25,771 bases of DNA from Folioceros fuciformis (Eukaryota > Anthocerotophyta > Anthocerotopsida > Anthocerotales), in the NCBI GenBank assembly GCA_049999805.1, contig JBNGIO010006104.1:1-25771 (forward strand), in the 5' to 3' direction. This document shows positions 1 to 10,269 of this stretch, one piece after another (positions within the stretch are counted from its first letter, which is position 1; the number at the start of each line of letters is the position of its first letter). The notes below the pieces were generated by a model. It had not been told where the DNA came from. It was given only the letters and a program-made list of their open reading frames with translations, and did not search any database. Both the position numbers and the translations under genes were made by a program.

Positions 1-2190
1 CTAACGGAAATAGTGGCTGGAGAAAGAACGCAGGTGTCAGGCTTTCCGTGAGCCTCAACTACGCAGGCAACGATCATCACACAGATCCGAGCACCGAGCA
101 CCGGCTTCTCGTGTCAGGCGGATGACAACTGCATCTTCACACGGACAAACGCGAAGATTGGAATGAATTCCTATTCACCAGGGGCAGCCATCCCTCGGGA
201 AATGCCGTAGGTGCGATCCAATCTTCCAGTCCAACGCAGACATTGCTCTACGCTTCCTCCGGCCGACGGGTAAGGACTATAGACCTCGTTCGATGTGGCT
301 TAAATTGGAATGCCTACGAGAAGTTCACCACCTCGCCGGACTTGGCATTTAATGCAAGGCCTGAGGAACGGTTTTTCGGCTCAGACCGTCACGCAAGTTG
401 CTTCCAAGCTCAGCTTCTTGAGTAAGCCAGATCTCGTTAGATGACTCTGCAGATGCCACTCTCACCAGCATCAGTATCAATGCTTGCTTGGTTCAAGTAG
501 CAACCAGCATGATTGTTTCATGGATTCCTTGGTGTCAAACATCCTGCGCAATAGCATGTGCAGGCCTAAAGATTACGCTCTGTATGTCAGTGTTGTCCAT
601 GTCTTTCTGGACTACAGAGTGAACATTGGTGAACAAAAAGCTTTTACTTGCAGGTGATCAGGAGGACGGCCTCCCTCACATCAGTTCAAGAGTGGCGATC
701 ACATGCCCAAGGTTGCTCACGGGGCTGCTAGCATGTAGCAACCCTGGTTTTTGTGTCAGCTCACAATTCTCTGTATGAAAATGCCTAGGTATCGACATGA
801 TCCATGGGACAGACGGCGGCTTCCCTACCTGCACGTGTTCCCAACACATGTTACGGCTCAGAAACCTGAAAACATCGCCTGTCGTGCTGCAAACATTACG
901 TTCCGCAAAGAGAGTCATGTCTACCGCAGTGAAGGGTCCTTCCATCTCCTATATATATATATGCATTTCCTCTGCCAGCATCCACAATGTATTCTCTACT
1001 TTGCCGACCTCAACTCATGAACTTCGGAACAGAACAGTATGAGCTCAACCATGTTGATGTATTCATGTTGTAAACTAGTATGATTCAATCGGAGCCTGGA
1101 TTGTGCTGCCTGCAGGCGTGCGATAGAAAATCATCTTGCGAAGTTAGAGACCTCTGGATGGTTTCGTCCCCATTGTGCTGAAAATTGATGATCCTCCGGT
1201 TTCGGCATGCGGGTTGTCGCACGTGCACCTGCTTTGAGCTTCGACATCCCGATGTATGCCCAGTCTGTGATCGACGCAACCGTTTCCAGAGCTATCAACT
1301 CAACTCTGGATGCAGTACTGAATGCGTCTGAGTTGTTCGTTCTTAGCACCGGGGATGTAGGTTGGTACCAGGCAGCCGTCGGCCATTAGGATTCCTTGAT
1401 TATGGTGCCGCAGTCAAGACATACCTACTGCAGATTTCCTCTCGTTGTTTGGAAGAGTTCGGATTTATCGAACAGGTTGAACGGTGGTGGTGACGAACTC
1501 AGAGAATGCCTTGCAAACAATCGAAAAGGACGTCATCCTTTGGCGCCTTCAGAATAGTCGACACTGTTCGGGTTAGACAAAAACCTCTACCCGAGCCTCT
1601 GTTGTCACTCGTACATGACAACATGCTTCCCGGGAGGAACATCAGCGGCCCAGTCTCCCTGAATCACTTGGGAACTGGTCCACGGGATCAGTCCTGCAAT
1701 CAGCTCTGTGCATGTCCTGCAATCAGCTCTGTGCAATCAACTCTTGTCGACCTACTGTCATAAACAACATCCGGTTCGAGGATATCCTGGAAGTGACATC
1801 GAGCAACTTAACCCCTGAAGCAGTGCACGCTGACATCGTTGGATCCTAAGATTCGGGCACATGCGGAGGTGTGTTACAGCTGGCCTCTACTCATCCGCCT
1901 TACAGTTGGACGTGGGTGTATATGCATAAAATCATTCGGGCTGTTAGGCAGGGCGGGAAAAACAGGTTCGTACAGCACCCTCAAGGGAATGGTACTCGGG
2001 TGACAACTGGCGTAGAATATGTACATACGGCGGTGTTATACTCGGCACGCTCGGACCCCAGGCTTTCGTCCAACAACCGGTCGTCCGTTAGCGAACTTCT
2101 TCCTCAAGGAAGCAAAAGATCGGTCGTTGAGATAACGTACCTATGTCCACATAGGCATTCAAAGGGCTTCTATTGATCCTGTCACGCGAA
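1..2190. other. Region with no recognisable gene
   Basis: I see no protein family, RNA gene or mobile element here. The longest open frames are 60-101 residues, lack recognisable motifs, and none joins to a neighbour through convincing splice sites. A 61-codon frame at 1207-1389 (+) reads somewhat protein-like but matches nothing I know. There is a short (TA)n run near 949-961 and a 22-23 bp tandem duplication at 1691-1735. Composition is close to 50 percent GC, unlike the AT-rich island further on, so this may be intergenic DNA or a decayed gene. Confidence 0.5.
1691..1735. repeat. Short tandem duplication, 2 copies
   Basis: A unit of about 22-23 bases starting gtcctgcaatcagctctgtg occurs twice in direct succession. 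It lies in the unannotated left end of the window and breaks no known gene. Confidence 0.8.
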
Positions 2191-2815
2191 CTATGGGTCA
2201 CACAGCAAGAGCGCGAGGAGCCCCCGCATCGCAAAGGTAGATCCTTCGCTTGCTACGCCCAGATATGCGAATCCTGCCTGGGACATCTTCTTACGCCTCG
2301 GTGGATTGTCCCTTCCTGGCGGCGTCAAAAGCAGTAAAGCGGTCACCCTGTTGCATAGCATAGGGAGTCCATAGACAAGACACATGAGAAAGTAAGAAAG
2401 AGCACAGCCACAGGAATCCGCATTGGGAGATTTTTTCAAGGCCGTCAAAATAAGAAGGATGCTCAATACCGAACTACAACCCCCTCCAAACTCTGCATAC
2501 CTCCGCGCGTGGCAACTACGCGGACATGACGTCCAAGGCAGGACGGTACCATTATTCACGCCATTCAACTCAACTAAATTGCCACCTTCATCTGTTGCCC
2601 TGCCCAAAACTGGGATGTCGGCTTGCTGCTAAGATCATGACCATCTCCGCCATGACAAAAAAAAAATATCAGTGGTGCCACTGTTGTCCATCGGTGTCCT
2701 ACATCCCGCAAATGCTCCCTCTCACAATACAAACTCCCGCTAACTATGATACTGGAGCGTGACATGAGTACGCTACAAAGAATGGTGCGCTAGTGTTACA
2801 AATACGCCCGGTGTG
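2191..2815 (-). other. Probable 3' UTR and downstream flank of the OTU gene
   Basis: This stretch follows the stop codon of the OTU protease at 2816-2818 on the minus strand. The only long open frame (2191-2607, minus, 138 codons) has no recognisable domain and is not connected to the OTU exons. A poly(A) run of about 10 lies near 2656 on the plus strand. No transcript end can be fixed from sequence alone. Confidence 0.4.
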
Positions 2816-4182
2816 TCACAAAACAATGGCGGCCTTCTCCCGAGACTGGGAGACTCTCGCAAAAATAGGCTCATAATGGTCTGCACCAGCCCCGCACCAC
2901 CCTGCACCACAACAAGGGGCTTTAAGGGTTAGATCGGTACGCGACACAAGGGCAGATGAAAGATGGTGGAAAACTGACAGACTCCCCTCTTACCTGTGCC
3001 CTTCATGAAGAGGAATGCCGGCGGGTGGCGGACTTGAGCCTGGGTGTTAGGGCGATGCGGCAAAAAGAAGAGGCAGTTGGCCGCCTCCACAATAGCGTCG
3101 GATCCGTGAGCCTGAACCTGCATTGTCGTGTTTGCGAGGGAAGACATCCCAAGACATGAGCGTGGATGCCAGATCTGAACACAAACCCTAAGACGAAGTT
3201 AGCTGAAGGAATGACGAGAAGCTTACCACGAAAATTTCACGCTCGTATTCTGAGGCCAGGCAATCGATAGCTAGGTCATCACCGAAGGCCGCGGCGCGGC
3301 CTTGCCTATTCTCGTCCACGCTAAGAAGACCTTCCTCGGTGTAGAGCAGGCTGATGATGTCGTACACGTCCGATGAGCTCCCTGTGATGGACATGTACTT
3401 GGCCCAACTGCCGCCTTCTTCCACGGCCAAGCAACGCTCTTTGTACACCGACTCCGCGGCGGCATCCCTGGCATCGAACGAGATCAAAGCGATGAGCAAT
3501 GCTGACCTGAAACTGCATCCACTGGATCTCTGCAGCACTCCATTCCACTCCTTTTCCACCCTTCCCAGCCATCTCACTCACCTGGTTACTCCGACCGTGA
3601 CCAGTTCCTGGATAGCAGTGTCCAGCGCCTCCCTGTCCGCGCGGCAGGCGAGCAATTTGAGCTCCTGCACGACATGGACGCCCCATCCGGTGGACAGATC
3701 CGGCGCATACAGATGCGAAATCATAGAGTCCAGATCCCGCGCCGCAGCAGCGGTCGCGGCATCGTAGTCTTGCTGGAAGCGCTTCACGGTGCGGAGGCGA
3801 ACCTCCAGCGGGCTCTCCTGCAGCTGCATTGCCTGCCGGAAGGCGGTAAAGAGGCAGTTACCGTCGGCTTCCACATCTCCGCCGTGGTGCAGCGTGTAGA
3901 GAGCCGTGAGGGCGGGCTTGGCGGGATGCGTCCACAGCACGCCCTGCGACGCCACCTTCCGGAGCGCCTTGAGCTGCACGGCGTCCAGTCCTCCCACCGC
4001 ATCCCACNNNNNNNNNNNNNNNNNNNNNNNNNNNNNNNNNNNNNNNNNNNNNNNNNNNNNNNNNNNNNNNNNNNNNNNNNNNNNNNNNNNNNNNNNNNNN
4101 NNNNNNNCCACACCTGGTGGCACGGCGGCTGGAAGGTCTCGGCCACCGCCGTGGAGCCTTCGAACGTGGTGCTCTTGCCCAT
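2816..4182 (-). CDS. OTU-family cysteine protease (deubiquitinase), interrupted by an assembly gap
   Basis: Ovarian-tumour (OTU) cysteine protease, a family that removes ubiquitin from proteins. Minus-strand exons: 4182 down into the gap, gap edge 4007-3582, 3467-3227, 3117-2994, 2901-2816. All sites are GT-AG and phases agree. The catalytic Asp and Cys lie in EADGNCLF (Cys codon 3854-3856). The catalytic His lies in WCGAGADHYEP, in the last exon (CAT at 2876-2878), after FLFMKGTG. Other family blocks are YAPDLSTGWGVHVVQE, SVYKERC, SWAKYM, GDDLAIDCLA and CLFFLPHRP. The protein ends ...EKAAIVL at a TGA. The N-terminus is the ATG at 4182 (MGKSTTFEGS...). The upstream frame would need a non-ATG start, and the sequence between this short first exon and the next is lost in the 100-N gap, so the true start and exon 1/2 border are uncertain. 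Deubiquitinase activity is inferred from the intact triad; the substrate linkage is unknown. Confidence 0.88.
4008..4107. other. Assembly gap of 100 N inside the OTU gene
   Basis: Exactly 100 undetermined bases, the conventional placeholder for a gap of unknown size. It removes the end of OTU exon 1, the first intron and possibly further exons. Open frames that appear to run through it are artefacts. Confidence 0.98.
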
Positions 4183-4480
4183 GGGAGCCAAGCTGCGCCC
4201 TCGGCCGCACCGTGGGAGAGGCGAGCGCGCTCAGCCTAAGGTTGGCGCGACTGCGCCATGAGGAGGGAAAGTCGGGGGAACTTGGGAGGAGAGAGCAAAG
4301 CGCTCGCCAGCCACTCAGCGGGAGAAGAAAGACAGGCAGGCAAAGTGGGCCTCTCCCTGGCACGTCAGTCAGCAGTCCACGGCCGACCGTTGGGCTAACA
4401 GGCGCACTGATCACTCCGTTCCGTTCCCACCCTGTTACGAACACCCTGTTCCACCCCGTTAAACAGAACCCTCGCTGGAA
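4183..4480 (-). promoter_or_regulatory. Upstream region / 5' UTR of the OTU gene
   Basis: GC-rich DNA immediately 5' of the OTU start codon, changing abruptly to AT-rich DNA after about 4480. The open frame on the minus strand reaching 4444 is in a different frame from the OTU start and shows no domain, so I treat this as leader and promoter. No clear TATA box was identified. Confidence 0.35.
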
Positions 4481-5560
4481 AAAGGTTGATAACGAAGCTA
4501 TTCTTCAACTAATGCATGCAAATTTCAATCTAAAATTAAATATGAATATATGTATAAGGAACAGATCATGATACTAGAATTCATGGACTTTATTTTTATT
4601 ATTAATTCTATACATAATAATAGTATAAATAATATTAATATATTATAATAATCATATAGAACAGATGTGCATATATATATTCTTCGTACTATCATATGCA
4701 TAGTCCAATATATTCCAATATGATTCTTCTTAGCTTAAATAAATATGTTAGATTAATTTGTTATTTTTAATCAAATCTTGAGGATAGCATGTGCCTCACA
4801 TTATTTTGAATACCACTTAAACTTGTTATTGGACGCATTTAACAATGTTATGATAAATTTTTTTAATTCATTTTATATGTGAAATTAAATAGTACAATTT
4901 TACCCAAGCAGCCATTGTGGAATAAAACCTTGTGTCCAGAGACACTTAAACTTGTTATTGGATGCACTTAGCAATGTTATGATAAAAAAATTTAACTCAT
5001 TTTATATGTGAAATCAAATAGTGTAATTTTACCCAAGCAGCCATTGTGAAATAAAATCTCTTGCCCAGAAACACTTAAACTTGTTATTGGATGCACTTAA
5101 CAATGTTATGATAAAAAAATTTAACTCATTTTATACGTGAAATCAAATAGTGCAATTTTACCCAAGTAGCCAATGTAAAATAAAATCTTGTGTCCATATA
5201 GACATCGTCAGATCCACATTCACCTTCTATGTTGTTGTAGTAGTAAGATTCACTCCAAGGGAATGATTTGTGGCAAGGAAGGCTAATTTCTATTAGTACT
5301 GACCCTTACTAAGTTAAGACTCATCTACTACCGCCCCTACTACCTACCTGCTCGGCCACTACTACCCTCAGTTAGCCCGGCTACTACAAACCCTACTCTA
5401 CGACTCTAGTTCCAACTTCACAACTACAGTCGCTATTTCTGCGACTAGTAGTTGTTTCCACGACTATGGTGGGACCCAACCAATACCCTCACTAATATTT
5501 TTCCAGCTCACGTGCCGCCGCGGATTTCCTCCACGAGTTTCTGCTCCAAGGGCTTCCAAA
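4481..5560. other. AT-rich non-coding island, left part
   Basis: Very AT-rich sequence to about 5200, then CT-rich sequence (5325-5545) with repeated ctactac-like words. It has no open frame of note. It holds the 129-bp tandem repeat described separately. The sharp composition change relative to the flanking GC-rich genes suggests inserted or repeat-derived DNA. Confidence 0.6.
4814..5200. repeat. 129-bp tandem repeat, three copies
   Basis: Three head-to-tail copies begin with cacttaaacttgttattgg at 4814, 4943 and 5072, giving a regular 129-base period; the third ends near 5200. Each copy carries the same order of blocks: ...aatgttatgataa..., ...cattttatatgtgaaat..., ...ttttacccaag... and ...aataaaa.... 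Copies differ by scattered substitutions and small indels that compensate in length, so this is a moderately old minisatellite. No coding function is visible. Confidence 0.93.
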
Positions 5561-6345
5561 CTCACAGATATGACCTTATTGGATGTACTCCACACATGCA
5601 AATGCCAATCATGTGAGAAACAAGACCCCGCGAATCAGCCACACTCCTTCACACACACATGCAAGACTCTTCACATATGCAAAACACACGAGAGCTCTGG
5701 TTCACACTTGTTTCTCACAGGCCTGATTCCAAATGTCTCCAATCTTCTAGTAATGTGCACAAGTCTCCAACAATCCCTCCGCAATCTCCCTTAATCTCCA
5801 ACAATCTTCTTCAGTTAGTGACAGTTAGTTCTTCTTCTCAATCTCAATCTCTTACCTCTCACATTGCATCGCGTTCAGTGATCAACCACTCTTTCTCTCT
5901 TGCCTCACACCTCGCATCGTGTTCAGTGCTTGGCCGCCCTCCTCTCTTTCTCTTTTCAGCTCACTCACACATTCTCTTCACTCATCCCTTCAATCTTCGT
6001 CTTCACACACACTTCCACACTCAGAATTTCAGAACACAGCCAGCATTTCAGGGAAATAGGGAAGGGGAAGCTTCTAGACGTCACAACAGGCATTACAAGC
6101 AAGCTCCAAACCCGCCCCACGCTAATCCAGCTCCTCTTCCGTTGTCAACAAGACTTGCTCAGTCATTCCCCTCACCACTAGTTGTGGAGCAAAGCTCTCA
6201 ACCACCCCTAGCAGCTTCTCGCACACACTATCCACCCAGACCAGACCTCTTCAATCCAACCATAGGAAGTGCGGGGATCTCAACCGGGAAGTTGTCTAAT
6301 TAGAGAGGCTCCAACAGGCCTCTTTATACAAAGTTTGCAAAGCGG
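5561..6345. other. Pyrimidine-rich stretch with an unassigned open frame
   Basis: This holds a 214-codon plus-strand frame (5659-6303) rich in Ser, Pro, His and Thr, driven by CT- and CA-rich simple sequence. It has no domain I recognise. It sits directly before the retroelement remnant, so it may be the 5' part of that element (leader or first ORF), but nothing in the sequence proves it. Confidence 0.35.
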
Positions 6346-8480
6346 GTATATTTGGCAGCTAGTATGTTGCTAGTGTTGGAAAAACCCACCTCAAACGTGC
6401 ATCTTATTGCCGTGGGGGAGGTATTTCTGTGCCTTATCAGTCGAAGTATTGTAATTCAACTTCCGGAGCACTTCCAAGCGCGTCTTGCACCCCACCAATT
6501 TGGGATTGCTACCCCATGTGGGTTTGAATCTACTGCCCTCGGCATGCAAGCAGCCCTCGAGTTACATTCTTACTATATAGCTTTGCAGGTTGATATCGAG
6601 AATGCTTTAAACACCGTCTTGAAGGTCACGATCTTCTCATCACTTAAAAGTGCAGAAGGTTAATTGGCTTGTCTCATCCCTTTCATTCGCTCCTTTTATG
6701 GCTTCACCATCCAAGCTTTACTGTTAGCACGACCCGACTATTAAAGGGGTCTTAGTTTTTTATTCAGAAATGGGCACAAGGCAAGGGGTCAGTTTTTGAT
6801 TCAGCAATTAGCACGAGGCAAGGTGTCAATTTTTTATTCAACGATGGGCACAAGGCAAGAGGATCCACTAGGGGGTGGTCTTTTTGCAATGGCAGATTTC
6901 GAGCATTGTCTTCTACAGCCTTCACATCTTAGGAATGCCTTTTTCTGATTTGTGCTGATGACTCTCGTATTCTTAGGCAAGGAGTAATAGTGAAAGCAGT
7001 ATTTGATTTCTTCTTGTCGGAGCTCTCCAAAGTGGGGTTGAGGGGTAAGCTGTTTAAATGCAGGGTTTGGTCCCCTTCAGGCATCACTCTTCCCTCCTCC
7101 TTCAATATTTGGGGGTGGAAGTGTATTGCCCCTTCACATGGACTTCGAGTCTTGGGGGTTCTTTTAAGACCTCCTTATTTTGTTTATAGGTTGGTGGATA
7201 TAGGATGAAAATTAAGTTCATATCATGAACCTCTCACACACCAATGACCTTCAAATTGTGTTTGATATTCTTTCTTCGTGTTTTGCTTGATGATTAAGTT
7301 ACCTCACTAGAATTGTTGCGCCTTCTCCAATTTTCCTATAAGTCTCAAAAAGTTCGACAATCAAGTTATGCAGGTTGTTGGGGACATCATACGTCCCAAC
7401 ACCTTTGAGTATATCGTTGGTGATTTGGCTCGGAGGAAGGCTTCCTTGCCGATCGCCTTCGGAGGAGTTCGCTTTTTGGCCATGGAGGCCTTTGCCCAAA
7501 CTGCCTTTCTTGGTAGCTAGGCCCTCTCAACTCCAATTTTGGCCTTTCGTTTTTTGCTGCAAGATTTCCTTCTTGTAAAAGGTTTGATCCCAAGCGTTGA
7601 AGAGGGCGTTTTCCCTTTATAGGTATCTCTTAGGCAAGTAAGGGACTCTTTAACTTTGGAGGCTCATGAGGCTTTGCCTCTTTTCACCTCCTTTTCTAGG
7701 GAAGGGTTGAGATGTCTTAAAGCCTCCCTCCTAGAAAAGCAATATGACCAGGCAGTAAGAGCCCTTTTTTTCAAACATATCCATACCTAGGTTTTCTCGA
7801 GCACTTATTCGTTCTTATTGAGGTAAAGGAGCAAGCTCTTGGCTTAAGTCTTGATCTTGCATCCAAGCGTTTCGAATCCCACCAGCAAGTTTCGCCACTG
7901 CAATGAGATTTCACTTAAGTTTGGCCCACCCATTGGCTTTTTCTCTCTCTAGATGCAATTGTGGGGTTGTCATTGTCGATATAAGGTCCTATCTAGTATG
8001 TTGTCCCGTTAAGGGGCACCGCATTGTCACCCATGATGCAATTTGAGATGTCATGTTCTTAATGGTTAAGGAGTACGTTTTTTTCACTAGGAGAAATAGA
8101 TTTGTGTCATTAATGTGGTTGTTACGAATTCCACTAAGGATTTGATTTGTGAGCACGTTGTTATCAATCCCCCCATATAGGTGGCGGAGGGTTATGCAAG
8201 CACCCAAATCCATAAGTATTCTCTCTTGCAAGATAGGCATATTTTCATCCCCCTTGCTCTTGAGACTCATAGGGCCATGGGGCAAGGACTTTTCAATGTT
8301 CATCAAAGAGTGCGCCAAGGTATATCAAAGTCATAGGAATGGTGTTCTCCCTCTTTCCTTTGTGGTGGCCTTCGTTCGACAATGTGTATCCATTGTTTTG
8401 CAAAGAGAGCATTGGCCAATGTTGTGTTTAGAACAACAATTTAGCACAAGTCAAACGACTTCTTCGGGCATGAGTGGTAA
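6346..8480 (+). mobile_element. Decayed retroelement: reverse transcriptase core and C-terminal Cys/His module
   Basis: Broken remains of a plant reverse transcriptase (RT) gene, readable in order but across frameshifts and stops. VGEVFLCLISRSIV and APHQFGIATPCGFES (about 6400-6540) precede RT motif A, LQVDIENALNTV (about 6585-6620). MGTRQEDPLGGGLFAMADFE follows at 6844-6903. The polymerase motif reads CADD (6951-6962), where YADD is usual. Then come a thumb-like stretch KAVFDFFLSELSKVGLRGKLFKC (6990 onward) and LPIAFGG...AFAQTAFLGS (about 7444-7526). At 7951-8040 a CNCG...CC...GHRIVTHDAI block matches the Cys/His module that follows RT in a family of plant and algal elements. FIPLALETHRAMG (about 8247-8285, other frame) ends the homology. 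No LTRs, poly(A) tail or target-site duplication were found, so the order (LINE-like is my guess) is open. Clearly inactive. Confidence 0.85.
6746..6858. repeat. 37-39 bp tandem repeat, three copies, inside the RT remnant
   Basis: Three imperfect direct copies: 6746-6784 (39), 6785-6821 (37) and 6822-6858 (37). Each has the pattern gggtc...ttattcag...gggcacaaggcaa. The last half encodes the RT motif MGTRQ; equivalent ATG-position bases are 6770, 6807 and 6844. The copies therefore fall in three different reading frames, so the expansion arose after coding function was lost, or caused the loss. Confidence 0.85.
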
Positions 8481-8483
8481 GTA

Positions 8484-8607
8484 GGTCTTTTGTTATTCCA
8501 AATCATGACATTTAAGGTCTTTTATTATTCCACATCATGACATATAAGGTCTTTTGTTATTCCACATCATGACATTTAAGGTCTTTTATTATTCCACATC
8601 ATGACAT
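8484..8607. repeat. 32-bp tandem repeat, four copies
   Basis: Copies start at 8484, 8516, 8548 and 8580 with an exact 32-base period; the last copy is truncated near 8607. The unit begins ggtcttttgttattccacat and continues catgacatttaa, with one or two substitutions per copy. The block follows directly after the RT remnant. Confidence 0.95.
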
Positions 8608-8673
8608 TATGGGAGCCATAGGTAATTTTTGAAAATGATGTTCAAAAGGGCTAGTACCTTTTGGCCTTGCTCA

Positions 8674-8749
8674 GGTTGTTCTCTAATCTTTGAAGAGCAA
8701 GGTTGTTCTCTAATCTTTGAAGAGCAAGGTTGTTCTCTAATCTTTGGAG
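8674..8749. repeat. 27-bp tandem repeat, nearly three copies
   Basis: Copies start at 8674, 8701 and 8728. The first two are identical over the 27 bases (ggttgttctctaatctttga plus agagcaa) and the third breaks off after 22. The near-perfect identity points to a recent duplication. Confidence 0.95.
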
Positions 8750-9293
8750 TAAAGGAAGGGGACTTTCTCTCTTTTTTTTTTCAATAATACAAATTTTAGA
8801 AAATAATGAAATTATGATTGTAACGACACAGCTTGAAGATACAATGATGGAACATATTGTTTAATGTTAATAGTTTGCCTGTTGTACAAGTTAAAGTTAT
8901 TCATGATATAATAAGGATAATAATAATATATCATATGATAGTAAATATATAAAAAAGATTTATCATATAACAAAAATTCTTTATCTTTTGTCGAGCTCAT
9001 TGTAAGGCCGTGACTATACATGACTTGTCGAGCTCATGTAAGGCTGTGAATATGCCGTGACTACTAAAAATGACTGTCTTCTCAAACCAACCAAAGCAAG
9101 AAAGGAAGGCATAAATGAGCGCCTTCTCAAACCAAGGCGCCTTCTCAAACCAACCAAAGTAAGAAAGAAAGAGGATTGGTTTAGCGTGATAGAGACTACT
9201 TCATGTTGTTGGGCTCATGTTATTGGGCAGCATTTCATCCCTTCCTCCTTTTGACATACCCCGTTAAGGAATGCTTGTTGGAAAAGATTTAGT
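8750..9293. other. AT-rich non-coding island, right part
   Basis: AT-rich sequence with no supported gene. It contains a duplicated word tcgagctcat...gtaaggc (about 8991-9008 and 9028-9044), and three copies of cttctcaaacca between about 9075 and 9155, two of them followed by accaaag and a purine-rich tract. These look like eroded repeats at the edge of the inserted island. Confidence 0.55.
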
Positions 9294-9845
9294 TTGGAAA
9301 CCGAATTCTTAGGTGAGCTCAATCATCGTGCCAATGCTGTATTAGCTGTGTGGTGCAATCCATTCGGTTTGTCCAGATGGGTTGTCCTTAGAGATCTGAA
9401 TATGAATTTCTTAAGCATCCAATCATCCAATGTTCCTACTCCAGTTGTACTGAAGCGTAATTGCAGCAACGAGGGTCGAAGAGCAGGAGAAACCGTGGGG
9501 GGGGGAAGGACGATGCTGTGGGAGGGAAGGACGACCCAAGCCGACCCGACATGTTGCGAGAGGAAGGCAGGTGCAGAGGGAGGGTTATGGGAGAGGTACA
9601 TCCCAAGAGGAAGAGGAGTTGAAGGAGACGGAGAAGGAGGAGGGACGAAGCATGCAGAGTACTGCATGTATGTAAGCTGTGCCAGGCGCGGCGCGGGGAG
9701 TTATGGTGTTGACGGAGGAGGGAAAGTGGGCGAGCCAGCGTGGCGGAAGTGTGGGCCGAGCTCAGACGGCGTACAATTGGCAGTGGCTGCATTAATTGGG
9801 AATGCGTTGGCCCTTGGGCCCCTGGGCCCTGCCCTGCGGGGCCGG

Positions 9846-9893
9846 CCCTGGTCCGGGTCCGGGTCCTGGTCCTGGTCCTGGTCCTGGCCTGTC
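9846..9893. repeat. Hexanucleotide microsatellite (ggtcct/ggtccg)n
   Basis: About seven consecutive imperfect hexamers (cctggtccgggtccgggtcc then repeated tggtcc). It lies about 430 bases before the presumed start codon of the kinase. Confidence 0.85.
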
Positions 9894-10235
9894 CCGGCAG
9901 CACTGCACTGCACTGCATTCCCCTTCCTTTTGCCTCGCCTTGCATCCCATTTTGCCTTGCCAAGAGCACAGGCCTTTTGGCGGGAAGGGAAACTGATGGG
10001 AACTGGAAGGAGGAAGGCTGGGGCTGTTTCCGCTCTACAAACTTAGTCTAGTCTAGAGTAGTCTAGTCCGCTCCCCTTCCCTCCGCTCCCCTGCGCTTAC
10101 CCTCCTGCCGCCGGGTGTTCCAGCGTCCAGGAGGTGGACTAGTACCCGGCGGGCAGCAGCGCAGCCGCGCAAGTCGAGGCAGGGGGGAGGGGGAAAGCTG
10201 GAGGGGAAGGGGAAGGGGAAGAAGAAGAAGAGGTA

Positions 10236-10269
10236 GCTGCTGCTGCTGCAGCAGCAGCAGCAGCAGCAG
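10236..10269. repeat. Self-complementary CTG/CAG triplet run
   Basis: Four to five CTG triplets run directly into about seven CAG triplets, so the two halves can pair as a hairpin. It ends about 56 bases before the presumed kinase start codon, so it is probably in the mRNA leader. Confidence 0.85.

Noticed and set aside
3578-4444. Long minus-strand frame of 288 codons spanning the gap
   Set aside because: Only the part below the gap is a real OTU exon. The part above it is a different frame from the OTU start and is joined only through N bases.
5659-6303. 214-codon frame before the RT remnant
   Set aside because: Driven by CT- and CA-rich simple sequence with no domain. It is mentioned as a possible element 5' part but not called as a gene.
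8484-8607. Possible CRISPR-like array
   Set aside because: The 32-bp units are directly adjacent without unique spacers, and the window is plant nuclear DNA; this is a minisatellite.
4814-9290. LTR pair bounding the island
   Set aside because: I found no matching long direct repeats at the two edges, and the repeat blocks inside are unrelated to each other.
9294-10046. 250-codon plus-strand frame before the kinase
   Set aside because: Gly/Ser/Trp low-complexity translation of microsatellites with no motif and no splice link to the kinase; treated as leader or promoter.
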